Origin: Hymenobacter ginkgonis
GTDB lineage: Bacteria > Bacteroidota > Bacteroidia > Cytophagales > Hymenobacteraceae
Reading direction: 5' to 3'
Length of the DNA: 64,000 bases
Assembly: GCF_009755225.1 (NCBI RefSeq)
Contig: NZ_WQKZ01000001.1
Location: 806,001 to 870,000, forward strand
Made by a program: the position numbers and the translations under genes. This document shows, piece after piece, positions 43,570 through 52,613 of this stretch (positions are counted from its first letter, which is position 1; every line of letters starts with the position of its first letter). The notes under the pieces are model-generated. The model saw nothing but the letters and a program-made list of their open reading frames with translations, did not search any database and was not told the origin of the DNA.

Positions 43570-44517
43570 CTACGGATGGGTAGGCTCGTCGTCGTAATTA
43601 TCGGCCGGCAACTCTCCCGTGGTGTGCGAACGGAAGCGGCTGAAAAGGCTCGGACCGCGTTGGGCGGGCGGTGTCTCGTCGGGCGCTTCGGTCGGCTCTT
43701 CGTCGGGGTCGGGCGCGGCGTAGTAGGCCTGGTCACTCTCCAGCGCCCGCACGCGGGCCCGCAGGCGTTGCAGCTCGGGCAGCAAGGTAACGGCCGTATA
43801 CAGCAGCAAGCCCAGCGAACCCAGGCTGCTCAGCAGCGTGAGGTAGCCCACCCAGCCGGGGCCGCCGGAGGAGGGGGTAGGATCTTCGGCCGCGGGGCTG
43901 CGCAGCTGCGCCCCGTCGCTGCTGGCGTCGGGGCTAGAGGCCGCAGCTGGCTCGCTGGTAGCCAGGCCGTTGGTAGTGAGGGGCGCCGATGCGGCCAGTG
44001 GTTCCTCTGCCTCGCTGGTGGGGGCGGGGGTAGGGCCAACCGGCTCAGCGCTGGCGTTGAACCGCGCCACGGCTTGCTTAATAATGCGCTCCTCGGTGCG
44101 GATAAGGCCCTGCTTTTCATCGCGAGGCAGGCCCCGAATAAAAAACTCGAAGTTGCGGTCGCGCAGCACGCCGTTTAGCTGTTTCTGAAACTCGGCCAGC
44201 GTAAGCGGGCCGTTGCCAAAATGCGTTTTGTAGCGCTCGGCCACGCCGTTATAATTCAGAAACAACTTCTGCAACTCGGCATTATTCTCAAAGTTGGCAA
44301 AGGCCCGCCGGGCAGCGGCAGTGCGCAAGTTTTCGGGGTATTTCTGCCGCGTAAAATGCTTGTCGTACACCGTTTCGAAGGTGCGAAAATTCAACTCATC
44401 GATGGTGCGGTCGAATAGCTGCTTGTTGGCCTGCGCGGGCGTTTGGCTAGCGCCTTCCTTCGGTTGGGCCAGGCTTGCAAAGGGCAGTAGCAACAGTAAG
44501 CTGAGCAGAAAACGCAT
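43570..44517 (-). CDS. Single-pass membrane hypothetical protein
   Basis: The 315-residue protein has a signal peptide (MRFLLSLLLLLPFASLAQ) and a helical periplasmic domain of about 150 residues with no recognised motif. A ~70-residue linker rich in Ala, Pro, Ser and Glu follows, then a transmembrane segment (VGYLTLLSSLGSLGLLLYTA, about 225-245) and a short cytosolic coiled coil (LLPELQRLRARVRALESDQ). I do not recognise the family. It is on the minus strand between hemL and dcd. Confidence 0.6.
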   Translation of the reverse strand: MRFLLSLLLLLPFASLAQPKEGASQTPAQANKQLFDRTIDELNFRTFETVYDKHFTRQKYPENLRTAAARRAFANFENNAELQKLFLNYNGVAERYKTHFGNGPLTLAEFQKQLNGVLRDRNFEFFIRGLPRDEKQGLIRTEERIIKQAVARFNASAEPVGPTPAPTSEAEEPLAASAPLTTNGLATSEPAAASSPDASSDGAQLRSPAAEDPTPSSGGPGWVGYLTLLSSLGSLGLLLYTAVTLLPELQRLRARVRALESDQAYYAAPDPDEEPTEAPDETPPAQRGPSLFSRFRSHTTGELPADNYDDEPTHP

Positions 44518-44544
44518 AAGCAGAAGTAGTTAGATGACGCAGGG

Positions 44545-45840
44545 TTAGGCTTGCGGCGCGTGCGCCTCCTGCAACGACTCGCGGCAGGCAAGCAAGTACT
44601 TTTCCACCAGCTCGTCGGTGATGGCGGTCGATACAAACAACGCCTCAAATTGCGAAGGCGCGAGGTAAATGCCGCGCTTCAGCATGGCGTGGAAGTAGCG
44701 GCCGAAGGCAGGCAAGTCGGCCTTCTTGGCATCCTCCAGGTTATGGACGGGCTCGGGGGTGAAAAACAAACTGAACATTGACCCTACCCGGTTGACGGTG
44801 TAATTCAGGCCCAACTCTTTGGCAATCTGACGGGTGCCGTCGGCCAGCCGGGCGCTGGTGGCCTCTAGCTGCTCGTACACCTCGGGGTGCTCGTGCAAAT
44901 AGCGCAGCTGGGCCAAGCCAGCGGCCGTAGCTAGCGGGTTGCCCGAAAGCGTGCCGGCCTGGTACACTTTACCCGCGGGCGCCACCTGGTTCATGATGTC
45001 GGCGCGTCCGCCGTAAGCGCCCACGGGCAGGCCGCCGCCAATGATTTTGCCAAGCGTCGTCATGTCGGGCACTACCCCATATAGCTGCTGTGCACCGCCC
45101 GGCGCGAGGCGGAAGCCCGTCATCACCTCGTCAAAAATAAAGACGATGCCGTGCTGGGTGCACAGTGCCCGCAAACCAGCCAGAAAGCCGAGTGATGGCT
45201 CCACGAGGCCCATATTGCCCACTACGGGCTCAATAATGATGGCCGCCAGCTGGTCGGGATTGGCGGCGATGGCCGCCTCCACGGCGGCCAGGTCGTTGTA
45301 GGGCACCGTGAGGGTGTCTTGCGCTACCCCCTGCGTGACGCCCGGCGAGTCGGGGGCGCCCAGGGTGAGCGCGCCGCTGCCCGCGGCAATCAGAAAGGCG
45401 TCGCCGTGGCCGTGGTAGCAGCCCTCAAACTTAAGGATTTTGGCGCGGCCTGTGTAGCCGCGCGCCACCCGCACTGCCGACATAGTGGCCTCAGTGCCCG
45501 AGTTCACAAGGCGTACTTTCTCCACGCTCGGGACCATTGCGGTGAGCAGTTCGGCCAATTCGACCTCGCGGCGGGTAGGCGCCCCGAACGATAAGGAATG
45601 GGGTAGGGCCGTACGCACGGCATCGAGCACCACCTCGGGGGCGTGGCCAAGTATCATGGGGCCCCACGAATTGATAAAGTCAACGTATTGGTTGCCATCA
45701 ACATCAGTGAGCCAAGCGCCCTGGGCCGACTGCATAAAAATGGGTGCGCCACCCACTGCACGGAAAGCCCGCACCGGCGAATTAACGCCGCCTGGAATGA
45801 GTTCCTGCGCGCGCGCAAACAAGGTTTCGGAAGTAGTCAA
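44545..45840 (-). CDS. hemL: Glutamate-1-semialdehyde 2,1-aminomutase
   Basis: The 431-residue class III PLP enzyme shows IPGGVNSPVRAF at the start, FINSWGPMILGHAPE, the GTEATMSAVRVARGYTGR segment, FDEVMTGFR and the PLP Lys in TTLGKIIGGGLPVGAYGG, then QAGTLSGNPLATAAG. It converts glutamate-1-semialdehyde to 5-aminolevulinate in the C5 route to heme. It is the only heme gene in the window and is encoded on the minus strand between two unrelated genes. Confidence 0.97.
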   Translation of the reverse strand: MTTSETLFARAQELIPGGVNSPVRAFRAVGGAPIFMQSAQGAWLTDVDGNQYVDFINSWGPMILGHAPEVVLDAVRTALPHSLSFGAPTRREVELAELLTAMVPSVEKVRLVNSGTEATMSAVRVARGYTGRAKILKFEGCYHGHGDAFLIAAGSGALTLGAPDSPGVTQGVAQDTLTVPYNDLAAVEAAIAANPDQLAAIIIEPVVGNMGLVEPSLGFLAGLRALCTQHGIVFIFDEVMTGFRLAPGGAQQLYGVVPDMTTLGKIIGGGLPVGAYGGRADIMNQVAPAGKVYQAGTLSGNPLATAAGLAQLRYLHEHPEVYEQLEATSARLADGTRQIAKELGLNYTVNRVGSMFSLFFTPEPVHNLEDAKKADLPAFGRYFHAMLKRGIYLAPSQFEALFVSTAITDELVEKYLLACRESLQEAHAPQA

Positions 45841-45940
45841 GCAGGTAATGATGAAAGGTTAATAAATAATGGTCAATGCGTAGCGGCTTAGCGCTTGCTG
45901 AGCAACCTGAGGGTTGAGCAATTGTCAGCCAGTTAATGAG

Positions 45941-47659
45941 TTAACGCACTAACTGCGGCTCTAGGTTGCTGAGTTTGAGCAGCGGCACTACTTGGTTGTC
46001 GTGCGCGCCGCCGGGGTAGGCGAGGCCCTCGAAAATGGCGCCCGGCAGCGGTGGGGCCGCAGCTAACCCACTCTGAAACGCTGGTCCGTACTGCTGAAGT
46101 GCGTTGCCGAAGAACAAGAGCAGCTCGAAGCCCTGGCTGGCAAATACGGAGGGGGGTAGGTTTTGCTTGGCCAGGTAAAGCTGGCGAAAGCGCCGGTAGC
46201 CAAGCTGCTGCCGGTCAAAATACTTCGGATGATAGTAGTACACGTTGGCCCCGCCGAGCTGGCTGGGCTCCAGGCTGGTATTGTCGAGCCAGGCGCCGGG
46301 CACCAGCAGCGCAGGCCGGGTAGCCGCCGGCACGGCCGAGAGGGCTGAGAAAGCTGCGGGCCCCGCCCGGCGATTGTCCGAAGCTACTACGAGGTGGCTG
46401 GCCGTGGCCAAATCAACGCCCATGAGGGCGGTAGCAAACGCCGTAGGGTCGTCGGGGCGAAAGGCTTTGTTGGCTAGTAGGTGGCCCCCGCCGGCCTCGT
46501 AGGCGGCCTGGTAGGCTGCGGCAAAATCGTTGTCGTCCTTGGCATCTTCGTGCAGCAGCACGGCCGGGCGTCCCAGCCCAAACGCCGAAGCGGCAAACTG
46601 CGCCGCCAGCCGGCCCTGCGTAGCTGCGCTGGGCGCGTAGAGGTAGTGGTAGGGGTTATCCGTCAGCAAGTCAGCATCTTGCGAAAGCGGGTTGACGCAA
46701 ATAATCTGGTGCTCGCGGGCGTAGCGGGCCAGCAGTTTGGCGCCCGACTTATATACCGGCCCAACGAGCAGGTCCATGCCCGCCAGCTCGGGCAAAGCCA
46801 GTACATTCTTGAGCGTTAGCGTGTCGGCGCCGGTATCGTAAGCGAAAAGCTGCACTGGGTGGCCGGCACGCTGCAGCGAATCCTGGGCCAAGCGCAGGCC
46901 GGCGTAGAGGTCGGTTACGAACTGGTTTTTACGCTGCGTCTGCCAGCTATTGTCTTGCAGCTCGAAGGGTAGGAGCACCCCAATGTTGTACGTAGCCTTG
47001 CGCGCCAGCGCTTTGGGAGCCGCCGCTGCGGCCAGCGCTGGCGCGTAGTGGTTGCGGTCGAGCTTAAACTGCGTCACTAGGGCATCGAGCTGCTGGCGGT
47101 CAGCATCCGAGGAGCTATTGCTAAGCAAAAAATCGGCGTAGAGCCGGCCTACCAGCTTGCTTTGGGGGTAGCGTTTTTGCAGGCGCTGCCAAGTGGCGCG
47201 GTCCTTCAGCTTGGCCAAGTAGAAGGCCTGAATGGCCTCGCGCTCGGCCGTGAGCTGGCCGGCTGGCAGCTGGCCCAGCGTGCGCAGGGCCGTGTCGTAG
47301 TCGCCTTGCTCGAACGATACCTGGCCCTGTAAATACAGAACATCGTTGGAGTTGGGGTAGGTCGGATACTGATTGCGGATGAGGTTGAGCATCTGCTCGG
47401 CCTCGGCCCACTGGCCCAGCCGGGTAGCGGCCACGGCGTAGAGGTAGGCCGCATCGGGGGCCTGCGCAAAGTGATTGATGGGCTGCGCCAGCGGCTCCAA
47501 CTCCTTCATGGCCACAGCGTAGTGGCCCTGGTCGAGCTGAGTTTTGCCGGTGCGGTAACGGGTAAGCTGGCCTTGGGCCGCCGCCGTGAGGCTGAGCAGG
47601 GCCAGCGGCAGCAGCAACAGCCGCCGCCACGACGGGGCGGCCCGATAAAAGTGAGTCAT
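45941..47659 (-). CDS. TPR plus periplasmic-binding-fold protein (LpoA-like)
   Basis: ATG 47659 gives 572 residues with a signal peptide ending near LTAAAQG; a longer frame adds 14 unlikely residues. The N-terminal part (about 30-230) is TPR-like (YAVAMKELEPLAQ, YLQGQVSFEQGDYDTALRTL), and the C-terminal part has the type-1 periplasmic-binding fold (YNIGVLLPFELQDN, LLVGPVYKSGAKLLARYARE). This order is that of LpoA, an activator of PBP1A, and of LysM-linked amino-acid-binding-like proteins in Bacteroidota. The role in cell wall growth is inference. Confidence 0.7.
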   Translation of the reverse strand: MTHFYRAAPSWRRLLLLPLALLSLTAAAQGQLTRYRTGKTQLDQGHYAVAMKELEPLAQPINHFAQAPDAAYLYAVAATRLGQWAEAEQMLNLIRNQYPTYPNSNDVLYLQGQVSFEQGDYDTALRTLGQLPAGQLTAEREAIQAFYLAKLKDRATWQRLQKRYPQSKLVGRLYADFLLSNSSSDADRQQLDALVTQFKLDRNHYAPALAAAAAPKALARKATYNIGVLLPFELQDNSWQTQRKNQFVTDLYAGLRLAQDSLQRAGHPVQLFAYDTGADTLTLKNVLALPELAGMDLLVGPVYKSGAKLLARYAREHQIICVNPLSQDADLLTDNPYHYLYAPSAATQGRLAAQFAASAFGLGRPAVLLHEDAKDDNDFAAAYQAAYEAGGGHLLANKAFRPDDPTAFATALMGVDLATASHLVVASDNRRAGPAAFSALSAVPAATRPALLVPGAWLDNTSLEPSQLGGANVYYYHPKYFDRQQLGYRRFRQLYLAKQNLPPSVFASQGFELLLFFGNALQQYGPAFQSGLAAAPPLPGAIFEGLAYPGGAHDNQVVPLLKLSNLEPQLVR

Positions 47660-47698
47660 GCAAGTACTGAGGCGGCCAGTGCGCCGCGTTAGCTGCCG

Positions 47699-47706
47699 CA
47701 AAGGTA
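47699..47706 (-). promoter_or_regulatory. Probable -7 promoter element of the LpoA-like gene
   Basis: On the minus strand the bases read TACCTTTG, an exact TAnnTTTG match, 39 bases ahead of the ATG at 47659. No TTG -33 box is evident at the usual distance. Confidence 0.5.
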
Positions 47707-47789
47707 CTGCCTGGGTCGGCGGGGCCCGAACGCAACCCGCGCCCGCGGTTTGCTACCTTAGCTACGCGTTCCTAACCTGCTGCTATCCC

Positions 47790-48485
47790 ATGACTCTTGC
47801 CATGCCGTTGTCCTTGCCTGCCCTGCGCCACCGTCTGCCGCTGCTGTTGGCGCTAGGGCTGTCGCTGACCCTGAGCTTTGCCCTTATCGCCGTGCGAATA
47901 GTGCTAACGCGCGAGCCAACGTTCATCTTTCTGCTCTGGAATCTGTTTCTGGCCGCTATTCCATTTGGTCTTAGTGCTGCGTTGCACCTGGCGGCCCGGC
48001 CGCCGGGGGTGCGCTTGCTGCTGCCGGTGGGGGTAGTGTGGCTGCTCTTTTTTCCCAACGCGCCCTACCTCGTTACCGACCTTTTTCACCTGGTGCCCCG
48101 CCCCGGTGTGCCCTACTGGTACGACCTGGCCCTCATCATGTCCTGCGCCTGGAACGGCCTGATGCTGGCCTACGCTTCGCTGCTTGACATGCACACCCTG
48201 GTGCGGCAGCGTCTGGGCTTCTGGCTGGGCTGGGTATTTGCCACGGTGGCGCTGGGGCTCAGCGCGTTCGGGGTCTACTTAGGCCGGTTTTTGCGCTTCA
48301 ATAGCTGGGATATTATTAGCAATCCATTCACCTTGTTTTATGACATTTTGCAGCGGTTTTTGCACCCTCTGCATAATCGGCAAGCTTGGGGCGTAACCGT
48401 AGTTTTCTGGGCTTTCTTGTTGATTGGCTACGCCACGGTGCGGCTGCTGGGGCAGCGCAAAGAACTAGGCATAGAAGAGCAGTAA
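47790..48485 (+). CDS. DUF1361 integral membrane protein
   Basis: ATG 47790 gives 231 residues; a longer frame upstream overlaps the divergent gene. The protein is built of about six to seven transmembrane segments, with the DUF1361 features FLLWNLFLAAIPFGLS, LLFFPNAPYLVTDLFHL, YWYDLALIMSCAWNGLMLAY and GVYLGRFLRFNSWDI. The function of this family is unknown. It faces the LpoA-like gene head to head and is convergent with the glycosyltransferase gene across a 15-bp hairpin. Confidence 0.85.
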   Translation: MTLAMPLSLPALRHRLPLLLALGLSLTLSFALIAVRIVLTREPTFIFLLWNLFLAAIPFGLSAALHLAARPPGVRLLLPVGVVWLLFFPNAPYLVTDLFHLVPRPGVPYWYDLALIMSCAWNGLMLAYASLLDMHTLVRQRLGFWLGWVFATVALGLSAFGVYLGRFLRFNSWDIISNPFTLFYDILQRFLHPLHNRQAWGVTVVFWAFLLIGYATVRLLGQRKELGIEEQ

Positions 48486-48503
48486 GCTAGTTGCTTGTTG
48501 ATT

Positions 48504-48549
48504 AGCAAGGCGCCCGCCTATGCCTTGGGCCACTGGCGGGCGCCTTGCT
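48504..48549. terminator. 15-bp hairpin between convergent genes
   Basis: AGCAAGGCGCCCGCC (48504-48518) and GGCGGGCGCCTTGCT (48535-48549) are perfectly complementary around a 16-base loop. There is no T-run, but the position between two convergent stops suggests transcription termination. Confidence 0.6.
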
Positions 48550-48557
48550 GGGCGTAG

Positions 48558-50096
48558 TCAGGGCATATTGTTTTCCCACGCCGCGAGCGCTGAGCGCCGC
48601 TCGGTGGTAGCGCGGGCCACCAAAGCGGGGGTAGGGTTAGTGCCCAGGTAAATAGTAGTGCCTTTTTCGCGCGCGTAGGGATGCGTAATTTCTCCCACCT
48701 TGTGAAAGTCTTTGAAATAAGGCGTCAGCCAAACCGGGTGCCCCTCGCCCACGAGCAGCAGGTGCCGCCAGGGCCGCGCAGGAACGGCTGGAAACCAGTA
48801 TAAGTAGCTGCCATTGAAGCTAGTGGCAGCAGGCATGAGCCGGTCGCGATTATAATAGTTGATGGCGGCGGCCTGGCCGTAATTATCGCATTTAATGAGC
48901 GTGCGGGCCCGGGTCGAATCGGGTAAGGCTTGGTAGGCCTGGTAAGTTTTGTCGGCCAGCTCGCGCCAGCCCAGCATGTCGGCAAAGTCTTGGGGTAGGG
49001 CATGGGCTTTGCCATCTTCCCAGTGCGTAAACCCCAGCTTTTGCTGCAAGGGCTGCTGGCTGAAGTGGGCCATAGCGGCTGGCGGTAGAACCGGGAAAAT
49101 ATTGTACACAAAGGGCACCCACAGTAGCACGGGCACAGCCAGCAGGGCCATGCGCCAGCGGGGCCGGTGCGCCAGCTGCGCCTGCCACCATACTGCGCCC
49201 ACAGCAAATAGCGCCGGGTAGTAGCCTAAGCTATAGTAGCTTTTACCGTGCAGTAGCGTCAAAATCAACAGCCCACCCACGTACACCAAGCCTGCCACAC
49301 GGGCCGCCAGCACTGGCCGTCCGCGCAAGGCCGCCCACAAACCCGGCACCCACACCAGCAGCGCCGCAACGCACAGCACTAGCTGCTCGCGCCAGAAGCC
49401 CGCCGCCGATACGTGCACCAGTTGGGTGCTGTGCAGCAGGGCCATGTGGTGGCGAAACGGCAGGCCATGCTGCACCTGCCACCACAGGGTAGGCGCGGCC
49501 ACCAGTAGGGCAATGCCCGCAGCCAGCCAAACGGGCCGCCGGCCAAACGAGCGCGGGGCCGTCAGAAGTAGCGCGGCCACTACGGCGGCTCCAAAAAAGA
49601 AGGCGGTGTATTTGTTCAATACACTGAGCCCCAACACTAGGCCTAGCCAATATAAGTGCCGCGGCTGCCCATCGGGCTGCGCGTGCCGCACCAGCAAGTA
49701 AAGCCCTAGCGTGAAGCTAAATACCTCAAATGAATTGGGCTGAAACAGCAAGTTGAGCCGCCCGTAGGCCGTAGTGAGGTAGCACACGCCCGCCAGCGCC
49801 TGCGCCCACGGCCCCCCGCCCAGCCGCTGCGCCAGCCGCACCACTACATAAATCGTGAGGCTGCCCCACAGCAGCGGCCACATCTTCACCCAAAAAAAGC
49901 CGCCGCCCAGCGCCAAAGTCACCCAGCTTTGCAGGGCCGTGAGGGGCGGCACTTCAATATAGCCCCAGGCTAGGTGGTGGCCGTAGTCGAGGTAGAGATA
50001 TTCATCGCGTTGCAGCTCATAGGTGCCGTAGCCGGCCAGCAGCAGCCCCGAAATGAACTTGATTAGCGCAAATAGTAGGGGTAAGGAGCGTTTCAT
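48558..50096 (-). CDS. ArnT/PMT-type membrane glycosyltransferase (GT39-like)
   Basis: ATG 50096 gives 512 residues (a TTG at 50102 is also possible). About ten to twelve transmembrane segments are seen. The first periplasmic loop has LQRDEYLYLDYGHHLAWGYI, with the acidic pair that is catalytic in GT-C enzymes of the ArnT/PMT family, and a further loop motif FEVFSFTLGLYLLV. These enzymes move a sugar from a polyprenyl phosphate donor to lipid or protein. The acceptor is unknown, and the neighbours do not indicate it. Confidence 0.85.
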   Translation of the reverse strand: MKRSLPLLFALIKFISGLLLAGYGTYELQRDEYLYLDYGHHLAWGYIEVPPLTALQSWVTLALGGGFFWVKMWPLLWGSLTIYVVVRLAQRLGGGPWAQALAGVCYLTTAYGRLNLLFQPNSFEVFSFTLGLYLLVRHAQPDGQPRHLYWLGLVLGLSVLNKYTAFFFGAAVVAALLLTAPRSFGRRPVWLAAGIALLVAAPTLWWQVQHGLPFRHHMALLHSTQLVHVSAAGFWREQLVLCVAALLVWVPGLWAALRGRPVLAARVAGLVYVGGLLILTLLHGKSYYSLGYYPALFAVGAVWWQAQLAHRPRWRMALLAVPVLLWVPFVYNIFPVLPPAAMAHFSQQPLQQKLGFTHWEDGKAHALPQDFADMLGWRELADKTYQAYQALPDSTRARTLIKCDNYGQAAAINYYNRDRLMPAATSFNGSYLYWFPAVPARPWRHLLLVGEGHPVWLTPYFKDFHKVGEITHPYAREKGTTIYLGTNPTPALVARATTERRSALAAWENNMP

Positions 50097-50126
50097 TTTC
50101 AAGAAGCAGTAAGCATAAACCCGCCC

Positions 50127-50225
50127 GTCATTGCGAGCTTGCGAAGCAATCTTTCCTTAGCGTCTTCTTCGTGGGGTTAGGAGCCCTAGTGGAGAGGAAA
50201 GATTGCTTTGCAAGCTCGCAATGAC
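50127..50225. repeat. Palindromic repeat of a second family (type B)
   Basis: GTCATTGCGAGCTTGCGAAG with CAATCTTTCC at the left (50127-50156) pairs with its near-perfect complement at the right (50196-50225, one mismatch), with a 39-base middle. The sequence differs from the AAGAACGTC family. It lies in the divergent region between the glycosyltransferase and dgt genes. Confidence 0.85.
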
Positions 50226-50280
50226 AAGTGATTTTTATTGCCTTCTGCCTTATTGTTAAGTATTACTTGCTACTCGTTAA

Positions 50281-51657
50281 ATGTCCTGGTCCCAACTGCT
50301 TTCTACCCGCCGCTACCCCGACCGCCCCGCCGAAGCGCCTACCCCCGGCCGCTCGCCCTACCTGGCTGATTATGATAGAGTAGTTTTTTCGTCGGCTTTT
50401 CGGCGCTTGCAGCGCAAAACCCAGGTGATGCCACTGCCCGAAACCGACTTCGTACACACCCGCCTCACGCACTCGCTCGAAACGGCCTGCGTGGGCCGGT
50501 CGCTGGGCCGCCTGTCGGCCCGCCGTGTGCTCGAAGCCGACCCCGACCTGGCCCGCGAGCTGCCCGATTTTGCCCAGGACTGCGGCGACATTGTGGCCGC
50601 CGCCTGCCTGGCCCACGACATCGGCAACCCGCCCTTCGGCCACTCGGGCGAAGACGCGATTTCGGCCTACTTTGCCTCTCGCGCCGCCGACCCGTTCGTG
50701 ACCAACCTCACCGCCGCCGAGCGCGAAGACCTCATGCATTTCGAGGGCAACGCGGCGGGCTTTCGCATCCTCACCCACACCTACCCGGCGCTCAGCAGCG
50801 GCTCGGCCGGGCTAGGGCTCACGTACGCTACGCTGGGCGCTTTCACGAAGTACCCGCGCCCTTCGCTTATCGAAGCCGATAAAAAACAGCACGGCGCTAG
50901 CGAAAAGAAATACGGCCATTTCCAAACCGAAAACCCACGCTTTAAGCTCATTGCTACCGAATTGTGCTTGCGGCCTAAAGACGCGGCTGCTGGCTTCTAC
51001 CACCGGCACCCGCTGGCTTTTCTGGTCGAAGCGGCCGACGATATCTGCTACCGCATTATTGATTTTGAAGATGGCCTCAAGCTGGGCCTCATCGACCACG
51101 AGCGCGGCCTGAAGCTGCTACGCGAACTGCGCGATGCGGCCCCCAACGCCCGCCCCCGCACGGCGAGCAGCGGCTTGCAATGGCGCGATTGGCAGGAGGA
51201 ATTGGGTTACTTACGGGCCACCCTCATCGGCCAGCTCGTGGATGAAACCGCTACCCGCTTTGCCCACCACGCACCCGCCATCCTGCGCGGCGAATACGAC
51301 GCGCCGCTGGTGAAAGAGCTGAGCGGCTACGCGTTTTTGCAGGAAATTCAGCGCTTAAGCATCGACAAACTCTACCGCTCGCGCCCGGTATTGGAGATTG
51401 AAGCCGCTGGCTTTGAAGTGCTTGGCGGCTTGCTCAATACGTTTCTGTGCGCCATCTTCGACCGCCAAGCCAACCACCGCTCGCGCAAGCTGCTCGACCT
51501 CCTACCCCCTCAGTACCGCGCTACTGGCTTCCAGAAAGAGGCCACCGCCTACGAGCAAATTCTGCTGCTCACCGACTACGTGGCCGGCATGACTGACCAG
51601 CACGCGCTGAGCTTATATAAAACGATTAAGGGAATTGAGTTACCGAAGGGTTTCTAG
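50281..51657 (+). CDS. dgt: dGTP triphosphohydrolase, HD superfamily
   Basis: The 458-residue protein is a Dgt-type HD enzyme: FSSAFRRLQRKTQVMPLPE, RLTHSLETACVGRSLGR, the HD metal site in CLAHDIGNPPFGHSGEDAI, EGNAAGFRILTH and EAADDICYRIIDFEDGLKLG. It cleaves dGTP to deoxyguanosine and tripolyphosphate and so tunes dNTP pools. It is followed by a terminator built from a short palindrome like the repeat family. Confidence 0.93.
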   Translation: MSWSQLLSTRRYPDRPAEAPTPGRSPYLADYDRVVFSSAFRRLQRKTQVMPLPETDFVHTRLTHSLETACVGRSLGRLSARRVLEADPDLARELPDFAQDCGDIVAAACLAHDIGNPPFGHSGEDAISAYFASRAADPFVTNLTAAEREDLMHFEGNAAGFRILTHTYPALSSGSAGLGLTYATLGAFTKYPRPSLIEADKKQHGASEKKYGHFQTENPRFKLIATELCLRPKDAAAGFYHRHPLAFLVEAADDICYRIIDFEDGLKLGLIDHERGLKLLRELRDAAPNARPRTASSGLQWRDWQEELGYLRATLIGQLVDETATRFAHHAPAILRGEYDAPLVKELSGYAFLQEIQRLSIDKLYRSRPVLEIEAAGFEVLGGLLNTFLCAIFDRQANHRSRKLLDLLPPQYRATGFQKEATAYEQILLLTDYVAGMTDQHALSLYKTIKGIELPKGF

Positions 51658-51681
51658 CGGTTATCGAACTATCAAAATCAA

Positions 51682-51726
51682 AAAAGGGCGGTCCTGCTGC
51701 GCTTGCCGAAGCAGGACCGCCCTTTT
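51682..51726. terminator. Short repeat-type hairpin with A/T flanks (copy 5, mini)
   Basis: AAAAGGGCGGTCCTGCT (51682-51698) and its complement (51710-51726) are perfect, with loop GCGCTTGCCGA. The loop and TCCTGCT/AGCAGGA resemble the long palindromic repeats, so it looks like a short form used as terminator between the convergent dgt and amidotransferase genes. Confidence 0.8.
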
Positions 51727-51732
51727 CGTTGG

Positions 51733-52461
51733 CTAGGAAGAAAGAAAATTCGCTTCGCTTGCGTGGAGCGCCACCATATTTTCCAGCAAAGCTTCGAGTA
51801 GCTTACGACCCTTCCACCCCGATTTTAGCTTAGCCCTGATTTGCTCAGCGGTTTGCACAAACTCCTGTTCTTCGGCCGCTTCGTGGTTTTCGAAATGCAT
51901 TAAATGCTCCACCATCTCCTCCGTCATTTCGGGGTGAAACTGGAGGCCGATAAGGCCATCGCCCCACACGAAGCCCTGCGCTGCGCAGCCCGCCGACATA
52001 CCCACGCGCACGGCCCCCGGCGGCACCGTAAATGTGTCGAAGTGCCAGTGCAGCACCGTGGCTTTGGCGGGCCAGCCGCGCAGCAGCGGGTGCGCCAGTG
52101 CCTTTGCCGAAAACCGCACCGTCCAGTAGCCGATTTCCGGGTCGGGGTTGGGGTGCACCTCGCCGCCCAACGCCTGCGCCACTAGCTGTGCTCCCAGGCA
52201 AATAGCCAGCGTGATTTTGCCCGCCCGCAACGTGGTTTGCAGAAACGCTTTCTCGTCGCGCAGCCACGGAAAGGCCTCCTCCTCATGCACGCTCATGGCC
52301 CCGCCTAAAATCAGCAGCCCATCAAACTCGTCTACCCCCGGAAAGATGGGGTAGGGCTCGAGTAACCGCGTGTAAGTCAGCGAGTGGCCGTGCGCCGCCA
52401 GCCACTCGGCGGCGTAGCCAGGGCCTTCGTCGGGCAGGTGTTGGAGGCAATGCCAGCGCAT
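51733..52461 (-). CDS. Type 1 glutamine amidotransferase-like protein
   Basis: The 242-residue class I GATase has the nucleophile Cys in AICLGAQLVAQALGGEVHPN (GxCxGxQ), the His and Glu in LQFHPEMTEEMVEHL, and an N-terminal LLILGGAMSVHEEE loop. It is of the GMP-synthase-like stand-alone kind, acting on glutamine or gamma-glutamyl compounds; substrate unknown. It sits next to guaA on the same strand, but the repeat in between and the separate spacing suggest two units. Confidence 0.88.
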   Translation of the reverse strand: MRWHCLQHLPDEGPGYAAEWLAAHGHSLTYTRLLEPYPIFPGVDEFDGLLILGGAMSVHEEEAFPWLRDEKAFLQTTLRAGKITLAICLGAQLVAQALGGEVHPNPDPEIGYWTVRFSAKALAHPLLRGWPAKATVLHWHFDTFTVPPGAVRVGMSAGCAAQGFVWGDGLIGLQFHPEMTEEMVEHLMHFENHEAAEEQEFVQTAEQIRAKLKSGWKGRKLLEALLENMVALHASEANFLSS

Positions 52462-52480
52462 GGTTTAGTAGGTATGGAGA

Positions 52481-52594
52481 AAGAACGTCCTGCTCGTCTA
52501 GCGTCCCGAAGCAAGCATCTCAATAAGCCCGTGCGCTTGGGTTAGCGATGCGGCCAAGATGCTGCTTTCGGGACGCCAGAGGAACAGGACGTCT
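52481..52594. repeat. Palindromic repeat, diverged long form (copy 6)
   Basis: Left arm AAGAACGTCCTGCTCGTCTA and GCGTCCCGAAGCAAGCATCT, right arm AGATGCTGCTTTCGGGACGC followed by ACAGGACGT. The centre of the arms (TCTAGCGTCCCGAAGC) differs from the common GAGCTTGCCGAAGC but keeps pairing, which points to compensating change. It lies between the guaA stop and the amidotransferase start. Confidence 0.75.
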
Positions 52595-52613
52595 GGGTAG
52601 TATTTCTATCGGG

